Notes under the pieces: model-generated
The model's input: only the letters and a program-made list of their open reading frames with translations
What the model was told of the DNA's origin: nothing
Database searches by the model: none
NCBI GenBank assembly: GCA_023409675.1
Contig: JAEYRC010000334.1
Location: 1-9,487 of the forward strand
DNA length: 9,487 nucleotides
From: Bacteroidota bacterium
GTDB taxonomy: Bacteria; Bacteroidota; Bacteroidia; Chitinophagales; Chitinophagaceae
Direction of reading: 5' to 3'
Shown here: piece by piece, positions 1 through 6,403 of the stretch
How the letters are laid out: the number at the start of each line of letters is the position of its first letter
Numbering within the stretch: the stretch's first letter is position 1
Position numbers and translations under genes: made by a program

Positions 1-436
1 GCACTAACCCCAGGGTATGACCGAATTCATGGGCGGCAGTCGTGGAGGTCTGCAGCAGGTTGGCCAGTTTGAAATAACCGGTGTTGCAGCCCAGGCCATC
101 GACAAAGGAGATGTCGCCCATAACATATTCTTCCACCCGAAAAAAGTTCAGTTGCGGGTTATCGTTATACCAGATCATTTCCGGATCTATATTGGGCACG
201 TACAGGCCCTGGATATCGAAGTGCAGCGAATAGCGCTGCCGGCCGATGGTTACGGTTCCTCCGGGCGCATTCCAGTGTGTGGCAATGTCGGAAGCGATCT
301 GGGCCGCCAGCTCCGTACCGGCGGCATCACCATAGATATAAACCGTAGCCCTGAACAGTAGGGTAGCCCTGTCTTGTATGCGTTCTACTTCACCCACTTT
401 ATATTGTATATGATCTGTTTGAACCAACAGCAACAA
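1..436 (-). CDS. Metzincin-type zinc metalloprotease, N-terminal part (cut by window edge)
   Basis: The minus strand stays open from a TAG at 442-440 to the left edge, giving about 145 residues. The last residues visible are HEFGHTLGLV (about 136-145 from the TTG at 436), and the next codon begins with C, consistent with the third His of the metzincin signature HExxHxxGxxH. In this family the three His bind the catalytic zinc and the Glu activates water. Upstream comes a mixed segment with VYIYGDAAG and THWNAPGG. No clear signal peptide is visible with this start. The start is uncertain: TTG at 436, TTG at 433 and GTG at 397 are all possible, and no in-frame ATG occurs before the body of the protein. 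It lies 82 bases downstream of the beta-oxidation gene on the same strand and is probably co-transcribed. The active-site motif is seen directly; the exact peptidase family and substrate are unknown. Confidence 0.72.
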   Translation of the reverse strand, partial: MLLLVQTDHIQYKVGEVERIQDRATLLFRATVYIYGDAAGTELAAQIASDIATHWNAPGGTVTIGRQRYSLHFDIQGLYVPNIDPEMIWYNDNPQLNFFRVEEYVMGDISFVDGLGCNTGYFKLANLLQTSTTAAHEFGHTLGLV

Positions 437-518
437 TACCTACGACTACTGGACAGACCATAGGGTGTACAACCCGATGTGGTGCGATCGGTCTTGCCGG
501 TATTGTTGGGTTGACTCA

Positions 519-2924
519 TTAATTGCGTACCGGCTTACCCGTTTTCAGCACTCCCTGTATCCGTTCCAGAGATTTCCTTTCGCCGCAGAGGCTGAGGAAA
601 GCTTCGCGTTCCAGGTTCAGCAGGTATTGTTCCGATACCCGGGTTGGTTCGCTGAGGTCGCCCCCGCACATCACATAGGCGAGCTTGCGGGCAACCAGCG
701 CGTCATGATCACTGGCATAGCCGGCCTGGTTCATGCCATGTATGCCGGCATAGAGACTGCCCAGTGCGGAGCGGCCGGGAACCAGTATATCGGTTCGTTC
801 TATCGGGCGGGTATAACCGCTGTCGTACAGTTCCAGCACACTGCGTTTGGCTTCATGGATCCGGCGGTTCATGTTGGGCACCACTTCATCGAGCCCACGG
901 CGCAGAATACCCAGGTCGAAGGCTTCCTGCGCGGAAGTAGATACTTTAGCGGTGGCAATGGTCAGGAAACGCTGTTTCAGGGTATTGGTATCGGGTTCGT
1001 CGGGGTGCAGTTCATCGGCCGCACGCAGTACAAATTCTTTTGTACCGCCACCACCGGGGATCAGTCCGACGCCCAGTTCCACCAGTCCGATATAGGACTC
1101 TGCCGCCGCGCACACCTTATCGGCATGCAGGCTCAGTTCGCAGGCGCCGCCCAGGGTAAGGGCGTGCGGAGCCACCACTACAGGAACAGCAGAATAGCGT
1201 GCGCGCATCATGGTCTGCTGAAACATCCGGATGGCCATATCCAGTTCATCATATTCCTGTTCAATAGCCAGCATGAAGATCATGCCCACGTTGGCGCCCG
1301 CGCTGAAGTTGGCGGAGCTGTTGGCGATCACCAGTCCTTTATACGATTTCTCGGCGAGGGAAATGGATTGCTGGATACCTTCCAGCACTTCTCCGCCGAT
1401 GCTGCCCATTTTGGTATTCCACTCGAGACCGAGCACATCATCATTGAGGTGGTAGGTTCGGCAGGCGCTGTTTTTCCAGACGGTCTGGTGTTCGAAATTC
1501 TTCAGTACAATAAAGGCCTCGCCACCGGGCAGCGGCTGATACGTTTGTTGCTGAACGTCATAGTATAAGCGACGTCCGTTTTCGGTTTTATAGAAGGAGC
1601 TGATGCCTTTGCTGAGCATGGTTTTGATCCAGGGCGCCACCGGCAGGCCTTGTTGTTCCATCTGGGCCACGGTTTTTTCCACTCCCGCGACATCCCAGGA
1701 TTCGAAGGCGCCGATCTCCCAGCCAAAGCCGGCCATCATGGCGTCATCGATACGGTACAGTTCATCGCTGATCTCCGGCACACGGTGACCGATATATGAA
1801 AAGAGGCGGTAATGAAACTGCCGGAAGAATTCACCGGCCTTGTCGCTGCCCTGCAGCAGCATTTTCAGGCGTTGCCGGAGGTCTTCCACCGGTTTGGCGC
1901 TTTCGAGGGTAGCAAATTTTGGTTTGACCCTGGGGCCATATTCCATGGTCTTCAGGTCGAGGGTCAGAATCTCTTTTTCTCCCTGCGCGTTTTTCGATTT
2001 CTTAAAAAATCCCTGCCCGGTTTTATCACCCAGCCAGCGTTTGTCGACCAGTTGGTTCAGCCATGCGGGGATGGTAAAGGTTTCGCGGGCTTCATCCTGC
2101 GGACAATGTTCATATACGCCACGGGCTACATTTACGAGGGTGTCGATTCCTACAACATCCGCGGTGCGGAATGTAGCCGATTTTGGCCGGCCGATAACGG
2201 GGCCGGTAAGGGCTTCCAGTTCATCGATCGTCAGTCCAAGGGAGTCGGCCAGGGAGAAGATGGTCATGATACTGAACACTCCGATGCGGTTCGCGATGAA
2301 GGCGGGTGTGTCTTTCGCCAGCACAGTGGTTTTGCCCAGGTAAAGGTCGCCGTACTGCATCAGAAACCGCGTTACTTCCGGGTCGGTATCGGGGGTGGGG
2401 ATGATTTCCAGCAGGCGCAGGTAGCGGGGCGGGTTAAAGAAGTGCGTACCGCAGAAATGGCGGCGGAAATCTTCGGAGCGGCCTTCGGCCATCAGGTGTA
2501 TGGGAATACCGGAGGTGTTGGAGCTTACCAGTGTGCCGGGGCGGCGGTATTTTTCCACGGCATCGAAGATGGTTTTCTTGATGTCGAGCCGTTCGATCAC
2601 CACTTCAATGATCCAATCGGCCTCCTGTATCTCGGAAATGTTATCGCTAAAGTTGCCGGTGCGGATGTTTTTCACCAGGTCTTTATGGTAGATGGGGGAG
2701 GGGTTGGCTTTAAGGCTGGCGGCCTGGGCATCGTTCACGATGCGGTTGCGTACCGCGGGGTGAGCGATGTTGAGGCCTTTGGCGCTTTCCTTTTCATTGG
2801 GTTCATCGGGGATGCGGTCGAGCAGGAGCACTTTCAGGCCGCAGCCGGCAAAATGCGCGGCGATGCGGGAGCCCATGACGCCGCTGCCCAGGACGGCCAC
2901 TTTTTGTATTACGCGTTTCGACAT
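519..2924 (-). CDS. fadN: 3-hydroxyacyl-CoA dehydrogenase / enoyl-CoA hydratase (FadN-like bifunctional beta-oxidation enzyme)
   Basis: This 801-residue cytosolic enzyme probably catalyses hydration of trans-2-enoyl-CoA and NAD-dependent oxidation of L-3-hydroxyacyl-CoA in fatty-acid beta-oxidation. The dehydrogenase comes first: Rossmann glycine motif GSGVMG at residues 13-18, SSNTSG near 134-139, and the catalytic dyad H161 (THFFNPP) and E173, spaced 12 residues as in the family. The crotonase/hydratase part is at the C-terminus: oxyanion segment NFSAGANV about 539-546, then E596 (GGACELSLHAD) and E616 (GLVELGVGLIPGGGG), the expected 20-residue spacing. Dehydrogenase-first order and length resemble Bacillus FadN (about 790 aa), not FadB/FadJ, where the hydratase leads. 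The ATG start places the Rossmann motif at the usual distance. Its TAA overlaps an ATG (TAATG) in another frame. No thiolase follows, although a fadA-type partner is commonly adjacent. The symbol is assigned by domain order. Confidence 0.9.
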   Translation of the reverse strand: MSKRVIQKVAVLGSGVMGSRIAAHFAGCGLKVLLLDRIPDEPNEKESAKGLNIAHPAVRNRIVNDAQAASLKANPSPIYHKDLVKNIRTGNFSDNISEIQEADWIIEVVIERLDIKKTIFDAVEKYRRPGTLVSSNTSGIPIHLMAEGRSEDFRRHFCGTHFFNPPRYLRLLEIIPTPDTDPEVTRFLMQYGDLYLGKTTVLAKDTPAFIANRIGVFSIMTIFSLADSLGLTIDELEALTGPVIGRPKSATFRTADVVGIDTLVNVARGVYEHCPQDEARETFTIPAWLNQLVDKRWLGDKTGQGFFKKSKNAQGEKEILTLDLKTMEYGPRVKPKFATLESAKPVEDLRQRLKMLLQGSDKAGEFFRQFHYRLFSYIGHRVPEISDELYRIDDAMMAGFGWEIGAFESWDVAGVEKTVAQMEQQGLPVAPWIKTMLSKGISSFYKTENGRRLYYDVQQQTYQPLPGGEAFIVLKNFEHQTVWKNSACRTYHLNDDVLGLEWNTKMGSIGGEVLEGIQQSISLAEKSYKGLVIANSSANFSAGANVGMIFMLAIEQEYDELDMAIRMFQQTMMRARYSAVPVVVAPHALTLGGACELSLHADKVCAAAESYIGLVELGVGLIPGGGGTKEFVLRAADELHPDEPDTNTLKQRFLTIATAKVSTSAQEAFDLGILRRGLDEVVPNMNRRIHEAKRSVLELYDSGYTRPIERTDILVPGRSALGSLYAGIHGMNQAGYASDHDALVARKLAYVMCGGDLSEPTRVSEQYLLNLEREAFLSLCGERKSLERIQGVLKTGKPVRN

Positions 2925-3010
2925 AAACGGGAAATTAGTTAGTTAAACAACTATTTACCCCGAAGATAATAAAAACATTTTGGGAAGGGAATAATTGGTT
3001 TTATATCAAA

Positions 3011-3026
3011 AATGATCCGGATCATT
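3011..3026. repeat. Perfect 16-bp palindrome, candidate operator of the beta-oxidation gene
   Basis: AATGATCCGGATCATT reads the same on both strands and lies 87-102 bases upstream of the fadN-like start. Its core TGAT-N4-ATCA resembles an FNR/CRP-family half-site arrangement (TTGAT-N4-ATCAA) but lacks the outer T/A pair. A TetR/FadR-like site is equally possible. The palindrome is seen directly; the binding protein is unknown. Confidence 0.45.
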
Positions 3027-3202
3027 AAATAAGGAATAGCCGGGAGATAAATGGTGTACCCGACTGGATGTATAAACGTGAAATGCGCGTGGGACAAGGG
3101 TTTTGGGTGGAATGGCTGATAACTGAAAACTTACCGTTTTTTTCTTATTTTAAAAGTTGAAAACCTCATGGGTCTGGTATTCTGAATCGCTATATTGGCA
3201 GT

Positions 3203-3216
3203 ATTAACCCCTTAAT
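3203..3216. repeat. Inverted repeat ATTAA-CCCC-TTAAT just before the first seven-helix gene
   Basis: A perfect 5-bp inverted repeat flanks CCCC and ends 10 bases before the ATG at 3227. The nine bases TAACCCCTT inside it recur at 6323-6331 upstream of the small Gly-rich protein, and in both places TGTTC follows within a few bases. It could be a regulator site or a leader element. Confidence 0.3.
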
Positions 3217-3226
3217 CTGTTCGTGC

Positions 3227-3895
3227 ATGTGGGACTTTTTCCGTGAATTTTACTATATGAATTTGTTGTTAGTTGTCGTATCTATTATACTCATCATATA
3301 TGGTATAATTAACTATAGAAAATTAGCTGGTTTAAGACTCTTCATAATTTATGCTCTTGCTTCTTTAATGCAATTGGTATTAGTTATTACTATTATATCT
3401 ATAGGAAAATTCGATGAATACCAAAACACTCTGTTGATTCAATCGATTAATTATTTTGTTTTACTGGAATTCATCTTATTGTATTTTTTTCTTTACAAAC
3501 TTCTGCTTTCCAAAAAAGTTAGAATGGGTATGAAGGTTTCTTTTATTTCTTTTATTCTGTTTATCCTTTACTCATTTTTTTTGAAGGATGAAATTTTTAA
3601 GCACCCCAATATTATATCATTAATTGAAGCATTTTTAATAATAATTCCTGTTTTGTTATATATAAATCAATGTTTGATCAATTTGCCTTTCAAGAGATTA
3701 TCAGATAATCCTGAATTTTGGGTTATAGTAGGTGTTTTATTTTTGTTTTCTACGATTACACCATTATTTCTAGTAAATGCTTTTTTTCCTCAAATGCTTT
3801 ATGGGAGTATATATACATTGAACTATGTTTCATATACATTACTCTTTATTTGTATTTTATATGCTTTTATATGCAAAACCAAACAAGCGATATAA
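3227..3895 (+). CDS. Stand-alone seven-helix membrane protein, probable sensor half of a split receptor kinase
   Basis: This 222-residue protein is almost entirely membrane segments, near residues 11-29, 36-58, 72-94, 103-119, 130-147, 163-186 and 196-216. There is no soluble domain and no signal peptide. I do not recognise a named family, though the architecture resembles the HisKA_7TM sensor region found fused to some kinases. It aligns by eye with the protein at 6862-7593: IYAL at 41-44 in both, Glu in TM3 (E81/E74), Glu in TM5 (E134/E126), FW at the start of TM6 (164/156), and NY in TM7 (199/191). The gene overlaps the downstream kinase by 25 bases, implying translational coupling and a shared complex. 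It is very AT-rich; one 60-base stretch (3541-3600) has only 11 G/C. The start is an ATG; a second ATG at residue 11 is an alternative. The sensory role and ligand are inferred and unknown. Confidence 0.8.
   Translation: MWDFFREFYYMNLLLVVVSIILIIYGIINYRKLAGLRLFIIYALASLMQLVLVITIISIGKFDEYQNTLLIQSINYFVLLEFILLYFFLYKLLLSKKVRMGMKVSFISFILFILYSFFLKDEIFKHPNIISLIEAFLIIIPVLLYINQCLINLPFKRLSDNPEFWVIVGVLFLFSTITPLFLVNAFFPQMLYGSIYTLNYVSYTLLFICILYAFICKTKQAI
3855..3874 (+). repeat. Tandem 10-bp repeat spanning the start codon of the kinase
   Basis: TTTTATATGC occurs twice back to back (3855-3864 and 3865-3874) at the junction of the membrane-protein and kinase genes. The second copy supplies the kinase ATG at 3871. 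The unit length is not a multiple of three, so gain of one copy would join the two frames into one. Confidence 0.6.
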
Positions 3896-4650
3896 TAATT
3901 TTTTGCTTACTAATTACCCTTTTTATATTAATACTTTTAGTATTCATATTAGGTATATTATATGCATATCAAAAAAGACAAATTGCATATGAATATAATT
4001 TTAACCAATTACAAAATGAGCACGAAAATCATTTGTTAACTTCTCAACTGGAAATACAAGAAAAAACATTTCAACATATCTCCAATGAAATTCACGATAA
4101 TATAAGTTTGAATCTCACCCTTGCTAAACTTCATTTAACAAATGAACTCGAGAAAGATAAAATCAAAAAGAATTTATTGAATGTATCGGATCTAATTGGA
4201 ACGGCATTAGAAGATTTAAGAAATTTATCCAGAGGCCTCAATAGTTCATATATAGCAAATAATGGATTTATAAAGGCTTTAGAGAACGAATTGAAAATGG
4301 TTGAACAAACCGGAAAATTTAATGTAGAACTTAAAATTGAAGGGGATCCAATATTTGCTAATACCTCCAAAGAATTAATACTTTTTAGAATATTTCAGGA
4401 ATTCATTCATAATATTTTAAAACATTCAGGAGGAAATTGTATTTTGATTCGAATGTCTTTCATGGGCAAATCACTAAAATTTAATATAGAAGACAACGGT
4501 ATTGGATTTGATCCTCAAAAAATGAAATTACGCAGTTTAGGACTGATTAATATTGAAAAGAGGGTTCATTCATTATCAGGAAATTACTCAATTAAAAGTG
4601 AAAAAGGTTTCGGAACTCAGATTACGATTTTTATCCCAGATATTGAATAA
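3871..4650 (+). CDS. Membrane-anchored histidine kinase, divergent HisKA_3 type
   Basis: The start is set at ATG 3871 (259 residues). An in-frame ATG at 3718 would overlap the upstream gene by 178 bases and add an unlikely N-terminus. One membrane helix (about residues 8-32) is followed by a coiled-coil-like linker (about 38-68), then the dimerisation/phosphorylation segment with the likely phosphorylated H75 in SNEIHDN. The ATPase part has an N-box at 176-185 (QEFIHNILKH), DNGIGFD at 208-214, and a GLINIEKR/KGFGTQ lid region near 224-250. The usual ERxRIA stretch before the His is absent (QEKTFQHIS instead), a subtype I associate with Bacteroidota. With no sensor domain of its own, it probably takes its input from the seven-helix protein and phosphorylates the regulator encoded two bases downstream. 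The gene is AT-rich, unlike that regulator. Confidence 0.88.
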   Translation: MQNQTSDIIIFCLLITLFILILLVFILGILYAYQKRQIAYEYNFNQLQNEHENHLLTSQLEIQEKTFQHISNEIHDNISLNLTLAKLHLTNELEKDKIKKNLLNVSDLIGTALEDLRNLSRGLNSSYIANNGFIKALENELKMVEQTGKFNVELKIEGDPIFANTSKELILFRIFQEFIHNILKHSGGNCILIRMSFMGKSLKFNIEDNGIGFDPQKMKLRSLGLINIEKRVHSLSGNYSIKSEKGFGTQITIFIPDIE

Positions 4651-4652
4651 AT

Positions 4653-5327
4653 ATGGATACAACTACAGCATTAAAGACAGTAACAACAATAGCCCTTGTG
4701 GATGATCATGTATTATTACGGAATTCACTGGCAGTGCTGATCAACAATTTTGAAAACTGCAGGGTGGTGCTGGAAGTCAGTAATGGAAAGGAATTAATAC
4801 AGCAGATCCAGTCGGGTATTGTTCCGGATATTGTATTGCTCGACCTGAATATGCCCGAACTGGATGGTTATGATACCGCTGAATGGTTAACGGAAAGCTG
4901 TCCGGAAGTTCAGATCCTGATGCTGACCATGTATGATACGGAACTTACCCTGATCCGTTTACTCCAGCTTGGCGTGAAAGGTTTTTTGAAAAAGGACATT
5001 CATCCCGGCGAATTAAAAGAAGCCATATTTGCGGTCAAAAACTCAGGATATTATTATTCGCATGATACCACCGGCAAACTCGTTAATCTGTTCCGGGGAA
5101 AAAATTCCGGTAACCTTCTCTTACACCGCAACATGCTCAATGAAACCGAAATGACTTTTTTAAAATATGCCTGTACTGAACTAACTTATAAGGAAATTGC
5201 GCAGGAGATGAAGTTTAATCCGCGTAGTATCGATAACCTGCGGGACAACCTCTTTACCAAACTGGATGTAAAAAGCCGGGTAGGACTTGCAATTTATTCC
5301 CTGAAACACGGCATTGTACTGCAATAA
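4653..5327 (+). CDS. NarL/FixJ-family response regulator
   Basis: The protein has 224 residues. The N-terminal receiver domain (about 11-128) has the acidic pair D17/D18, phosphoacceptor D64 in LLDLNMP, T92 and K114. A LuxR-type helix-turn-helix lies at about 162-222, with recognition helix around NPRSIDNLRDNL (189-200). It is the least typical of the three regulators here: the usual SPRTVE is NPRSID, suggesting a different DNA target. It starts two bases after the kinase stop codon, so the two are almost certainly co-translated and form a kinase-regulator pair. Codon use is clearly less AT-rich than in the two genes before it (29 of 60 G/C in 4921-4980). The targets are unknown; self-regulation or the divergent promoter at 5999-6403 are inferred possibilities. 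Confidence 0.92.
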   Translation: MDTTTALKTVTTIALVDDHVLLRNSLAVLINNFENCRVVLEVSNGKELIQQIQSGIVPDIVLLDLNMPELDGYDTAEWLTESCPEVQILMLTMYDTELTLIRLLQLGVKGFLKKDIHPGELKEAIFAVKNSGYYYSHDTTGKLVNLFRGKNSGNLLLHRNMLNETEMTFLKYACTELTYKEIAQEMKFNPRSIDNLRDNLFTKLDVKSRVGLAIYSLKHGIVLQ

Positions 5328-5336
5328 AAGTATAGC

Positions 5337-5352
5337 AACTAATCGATTAGTT
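5337..5352. terminator. Perfect palindrome between convergent regulators, possible terminator stem
   Basis: AACTAATCGATTAGTT is a perfect 16-bp palindrome spanning the end of the 11-base gap between two convergent genes and containing the stop codon (5341-5339) of the minus-strand regulator. On the minus strand it is followed by T-rich sequence (GCTATACTTTTATTGC). The stem is A/T-rich and would leave almost no loop, so termination is uncertain. Confidence 0.3.
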
Positions 5353-5998
5353 TGTTGCGCATGCCGTACATGATTAATCCGGCTATGGTTTTGGCACCCA
5401 CTTTTGTTTTCATATTCTGACGGATGGTTTCTACTGTACGCGGACTAAGAAAGACCTCCTTTGAAATTTCATCGGTGGTTTTATCCTCCGCCAGTAACCG
5501 GAGTATGCGGACCTCCTTTTCCGAAAATTTGATCGGATTGGGATAAAACTGGCGAACCTGGCGTTTGGTTTGAAGTTTAGATAAAACCGCTTTATTTACC
5601 AGGTCATTGAAATAAAAATCATCATTCATGCAGGTGAGAATCGCCTGGTAGATCTCTTCTGGGTCGGAGGTCTTGGTCAGGTAGGCATTGGCGCCCATTT
5701 CCATCATACGGGTGATCATTTCCTGGTCATCGTACATGGTTAGAACGATGATCCTGATGTCGTCATATTCTTTCCGGATCAGCCCGATCGCGTTAACTCC
5801 ATCCATCTCCGGCATGCGGATATCCATTAACAGTACATCCGGTTTTTTCAGCTGAATCTTATGCATCAGGTCTTTTCCATCCTCAGCTTCCCAGAGAATT
5901 TTTAAATACTCCTTTCCTTTTAATGCCATTCGGATTCCATCCCGGAAAATCTTGTGATCGTCTGCTATCGCAACCTTAATTACCAATTCATTAGTCAT
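5339..5998 (-). CDS. Orphan NarL/FixJ-family response regulator
   Basis: From ATG 5998 the protein has 219 residues; the upstream TTG at 6010 would add only four and is less likely. The receiver domain spans about 6-123, with D13/D14, phosphoacceptor D59 in LLMDIRMP, T87 and K109. The LuxR-type helix-turn-helix is at about 156-217 with SPRTVETIRQNM at 185-196. It resembles the regulator at 8504-9160 closely (VAIADDHKIFR, MDxRMP, MGANAYLxK against IGANGYLLK, a final LID), so the two are likely paralogues. No kinase lies on its strand or next to it in an operon. It is convergent with the first module and divergent from the small Gly-rich protein gene. It could take phosphate from either neighbouring kinase; that cross-talk is inferred. 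Confidence 0.9.
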   Translation of the reverse strand: MTNELVIKVAIADDHKIFRDGIRMALKGKEYLKILWEAEDGKDLMHKIQLKKPDVLLMDIRMPEMDGVNAIGLIRKEYDDIRIIVLTMYDDQEMITRMMEMGANAYLTKTSDPEEIYQAILTCMNDDFYFNDLVNKAVLSKLQTKRQVRQFYPNPIKFSEKEVRILRLLAEDKTTDEISKEVFLSPRTVETIRQNMKTKVGAKTIAGLIMYGMRNKLID

Positions 5999-6403
5999 AT
6001 TACTCTGCAAAGGACATTTTGTTTTTGTTCAGTTCATAGCGCCGTTCGACTGCGAATATTTCTTTATAGGATAAGCATTAAATAATGAGAAAATTCTGCT
6101 TACCGGCATCTAAGTAGTTACCCTTATCATGCTAATTATCAGATTATTATAGAAATTTTAGCGCGTCCATTTTTTATAGAACAGGCTCCAGTAGCCATAG
6201 TAATTTTACGGTATTTTTTTAGGGGTTTTACCCGATTTTGCAACGTGTTTTAACGTTAGAAAAATCGTTAAAACCCCATCCCGCCTATAATACACCAATT
6301 TAGCGCATTTTATGCAGGATCATAACCCCTTGTTCATCTTTTTTTTTTAATGGTGATTTGTCAAATATCTAAAAAAATTTACCACCTCTAAAAACTCACC
6401 ACC
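5999..6403. promoter_or_regulatory. Divergent intergenic region between orphan regulator and small Gly-rich protein gene
   Basis: These 405 bases hold no convincing gene. They carry overlapping inverted repeats at 6222-6277, a run of ten T at 6339-6348, and weak promoter candidates: TAATTTTA at 6201-6208 (one mismatch from TAnnTTTG, no -33 box) and TTG (6330-6332) with GTGATTTG (6353-6360). The leader just before 6404 has no Shine-Dalgarno but is A/C-rich and contains ACCACC twice. The size and symmetry suggest regulated divergent transcription. Confidence 0.4.
6222..6277. repeat. Competing inverted repeats, candidate operator or leader switch
   Basis: Arm GGGGTTTTA (6222-6230) pairs perfectly with TAAAACCCC (6269-6277). 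Arm GTTTTAACG (6247-6255) pairs perfectly with CGTTAAAAC (6266-6274). The two pairings share the third arm and are mutually exclusive. A palindrome AACGT-N6-ACGTT (6242-6257) overlaps the second arm. As DNA this could be a set of dyad sites for NarL-type regulators; as RNA, a leader with two alternative folds. Confidence 0.45.

Larger units (their letters stand above)
2925..3226. promoter_or_regulatory. Divergent intergenic region between fadN-like gene and the first sensor operon
   Basis: These 302 bases hold no convincing gene and must carry promoters in both directions. On the minus strand TATCTTCG (2968-2961) is one mismatch from the Bacteroidota -7 box TAnnTTTG, but no TTTG sits at the right distance. 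On the plus strand TATATTGG (3191-3198) is a weak -7 candidate for the membrane-protein gene. Possible operators are a perfect palindrome at 3011-3026, a short inverted repeat TAGTT-N4-AACTA at 2940-2953, and ATTAA-CCCC-TTAAT at 3203-3216. The promoter calls are weak. Confidence 0.4.

Noticed and set aside
17..361. Open frame of 114 codons on the plus strand
   Set aside because: It lies opposite the minus-strand protease frame, which carries the HEFGH motif; the plus-strand translation shows no recognisable domain.
465..2942. Long plus-strand open frames (465-1568 and 1812-2942) opposite the beta-oxidation gene
   Set aside because: The minus-strand protein has complete dehydrogenase and hydratase motifs; the opposite frames are by-products of its GC-rich codons and have no domain signature.
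3068..3160. 30-codon open frame in the divergent intergenic region
   Set aside because: It is short, has no recognisable features, no ribosome-binding context and no supporting neighbour; it may be chance.
3718..3870. Upstream in-frame ATG for the first kinase
   Set aside because: It would overlap the membrane-protein gene by 178 bases and add a segment in a shifted frame of that gene. ATG 3871 gives a normal single-helix N-terminus.
5999..6010. TTG start of the orphan regulator at 6010
   Set aside because: It adds only four residues before an ATG at 5998 that sits at the usual distance from the receiver domain.
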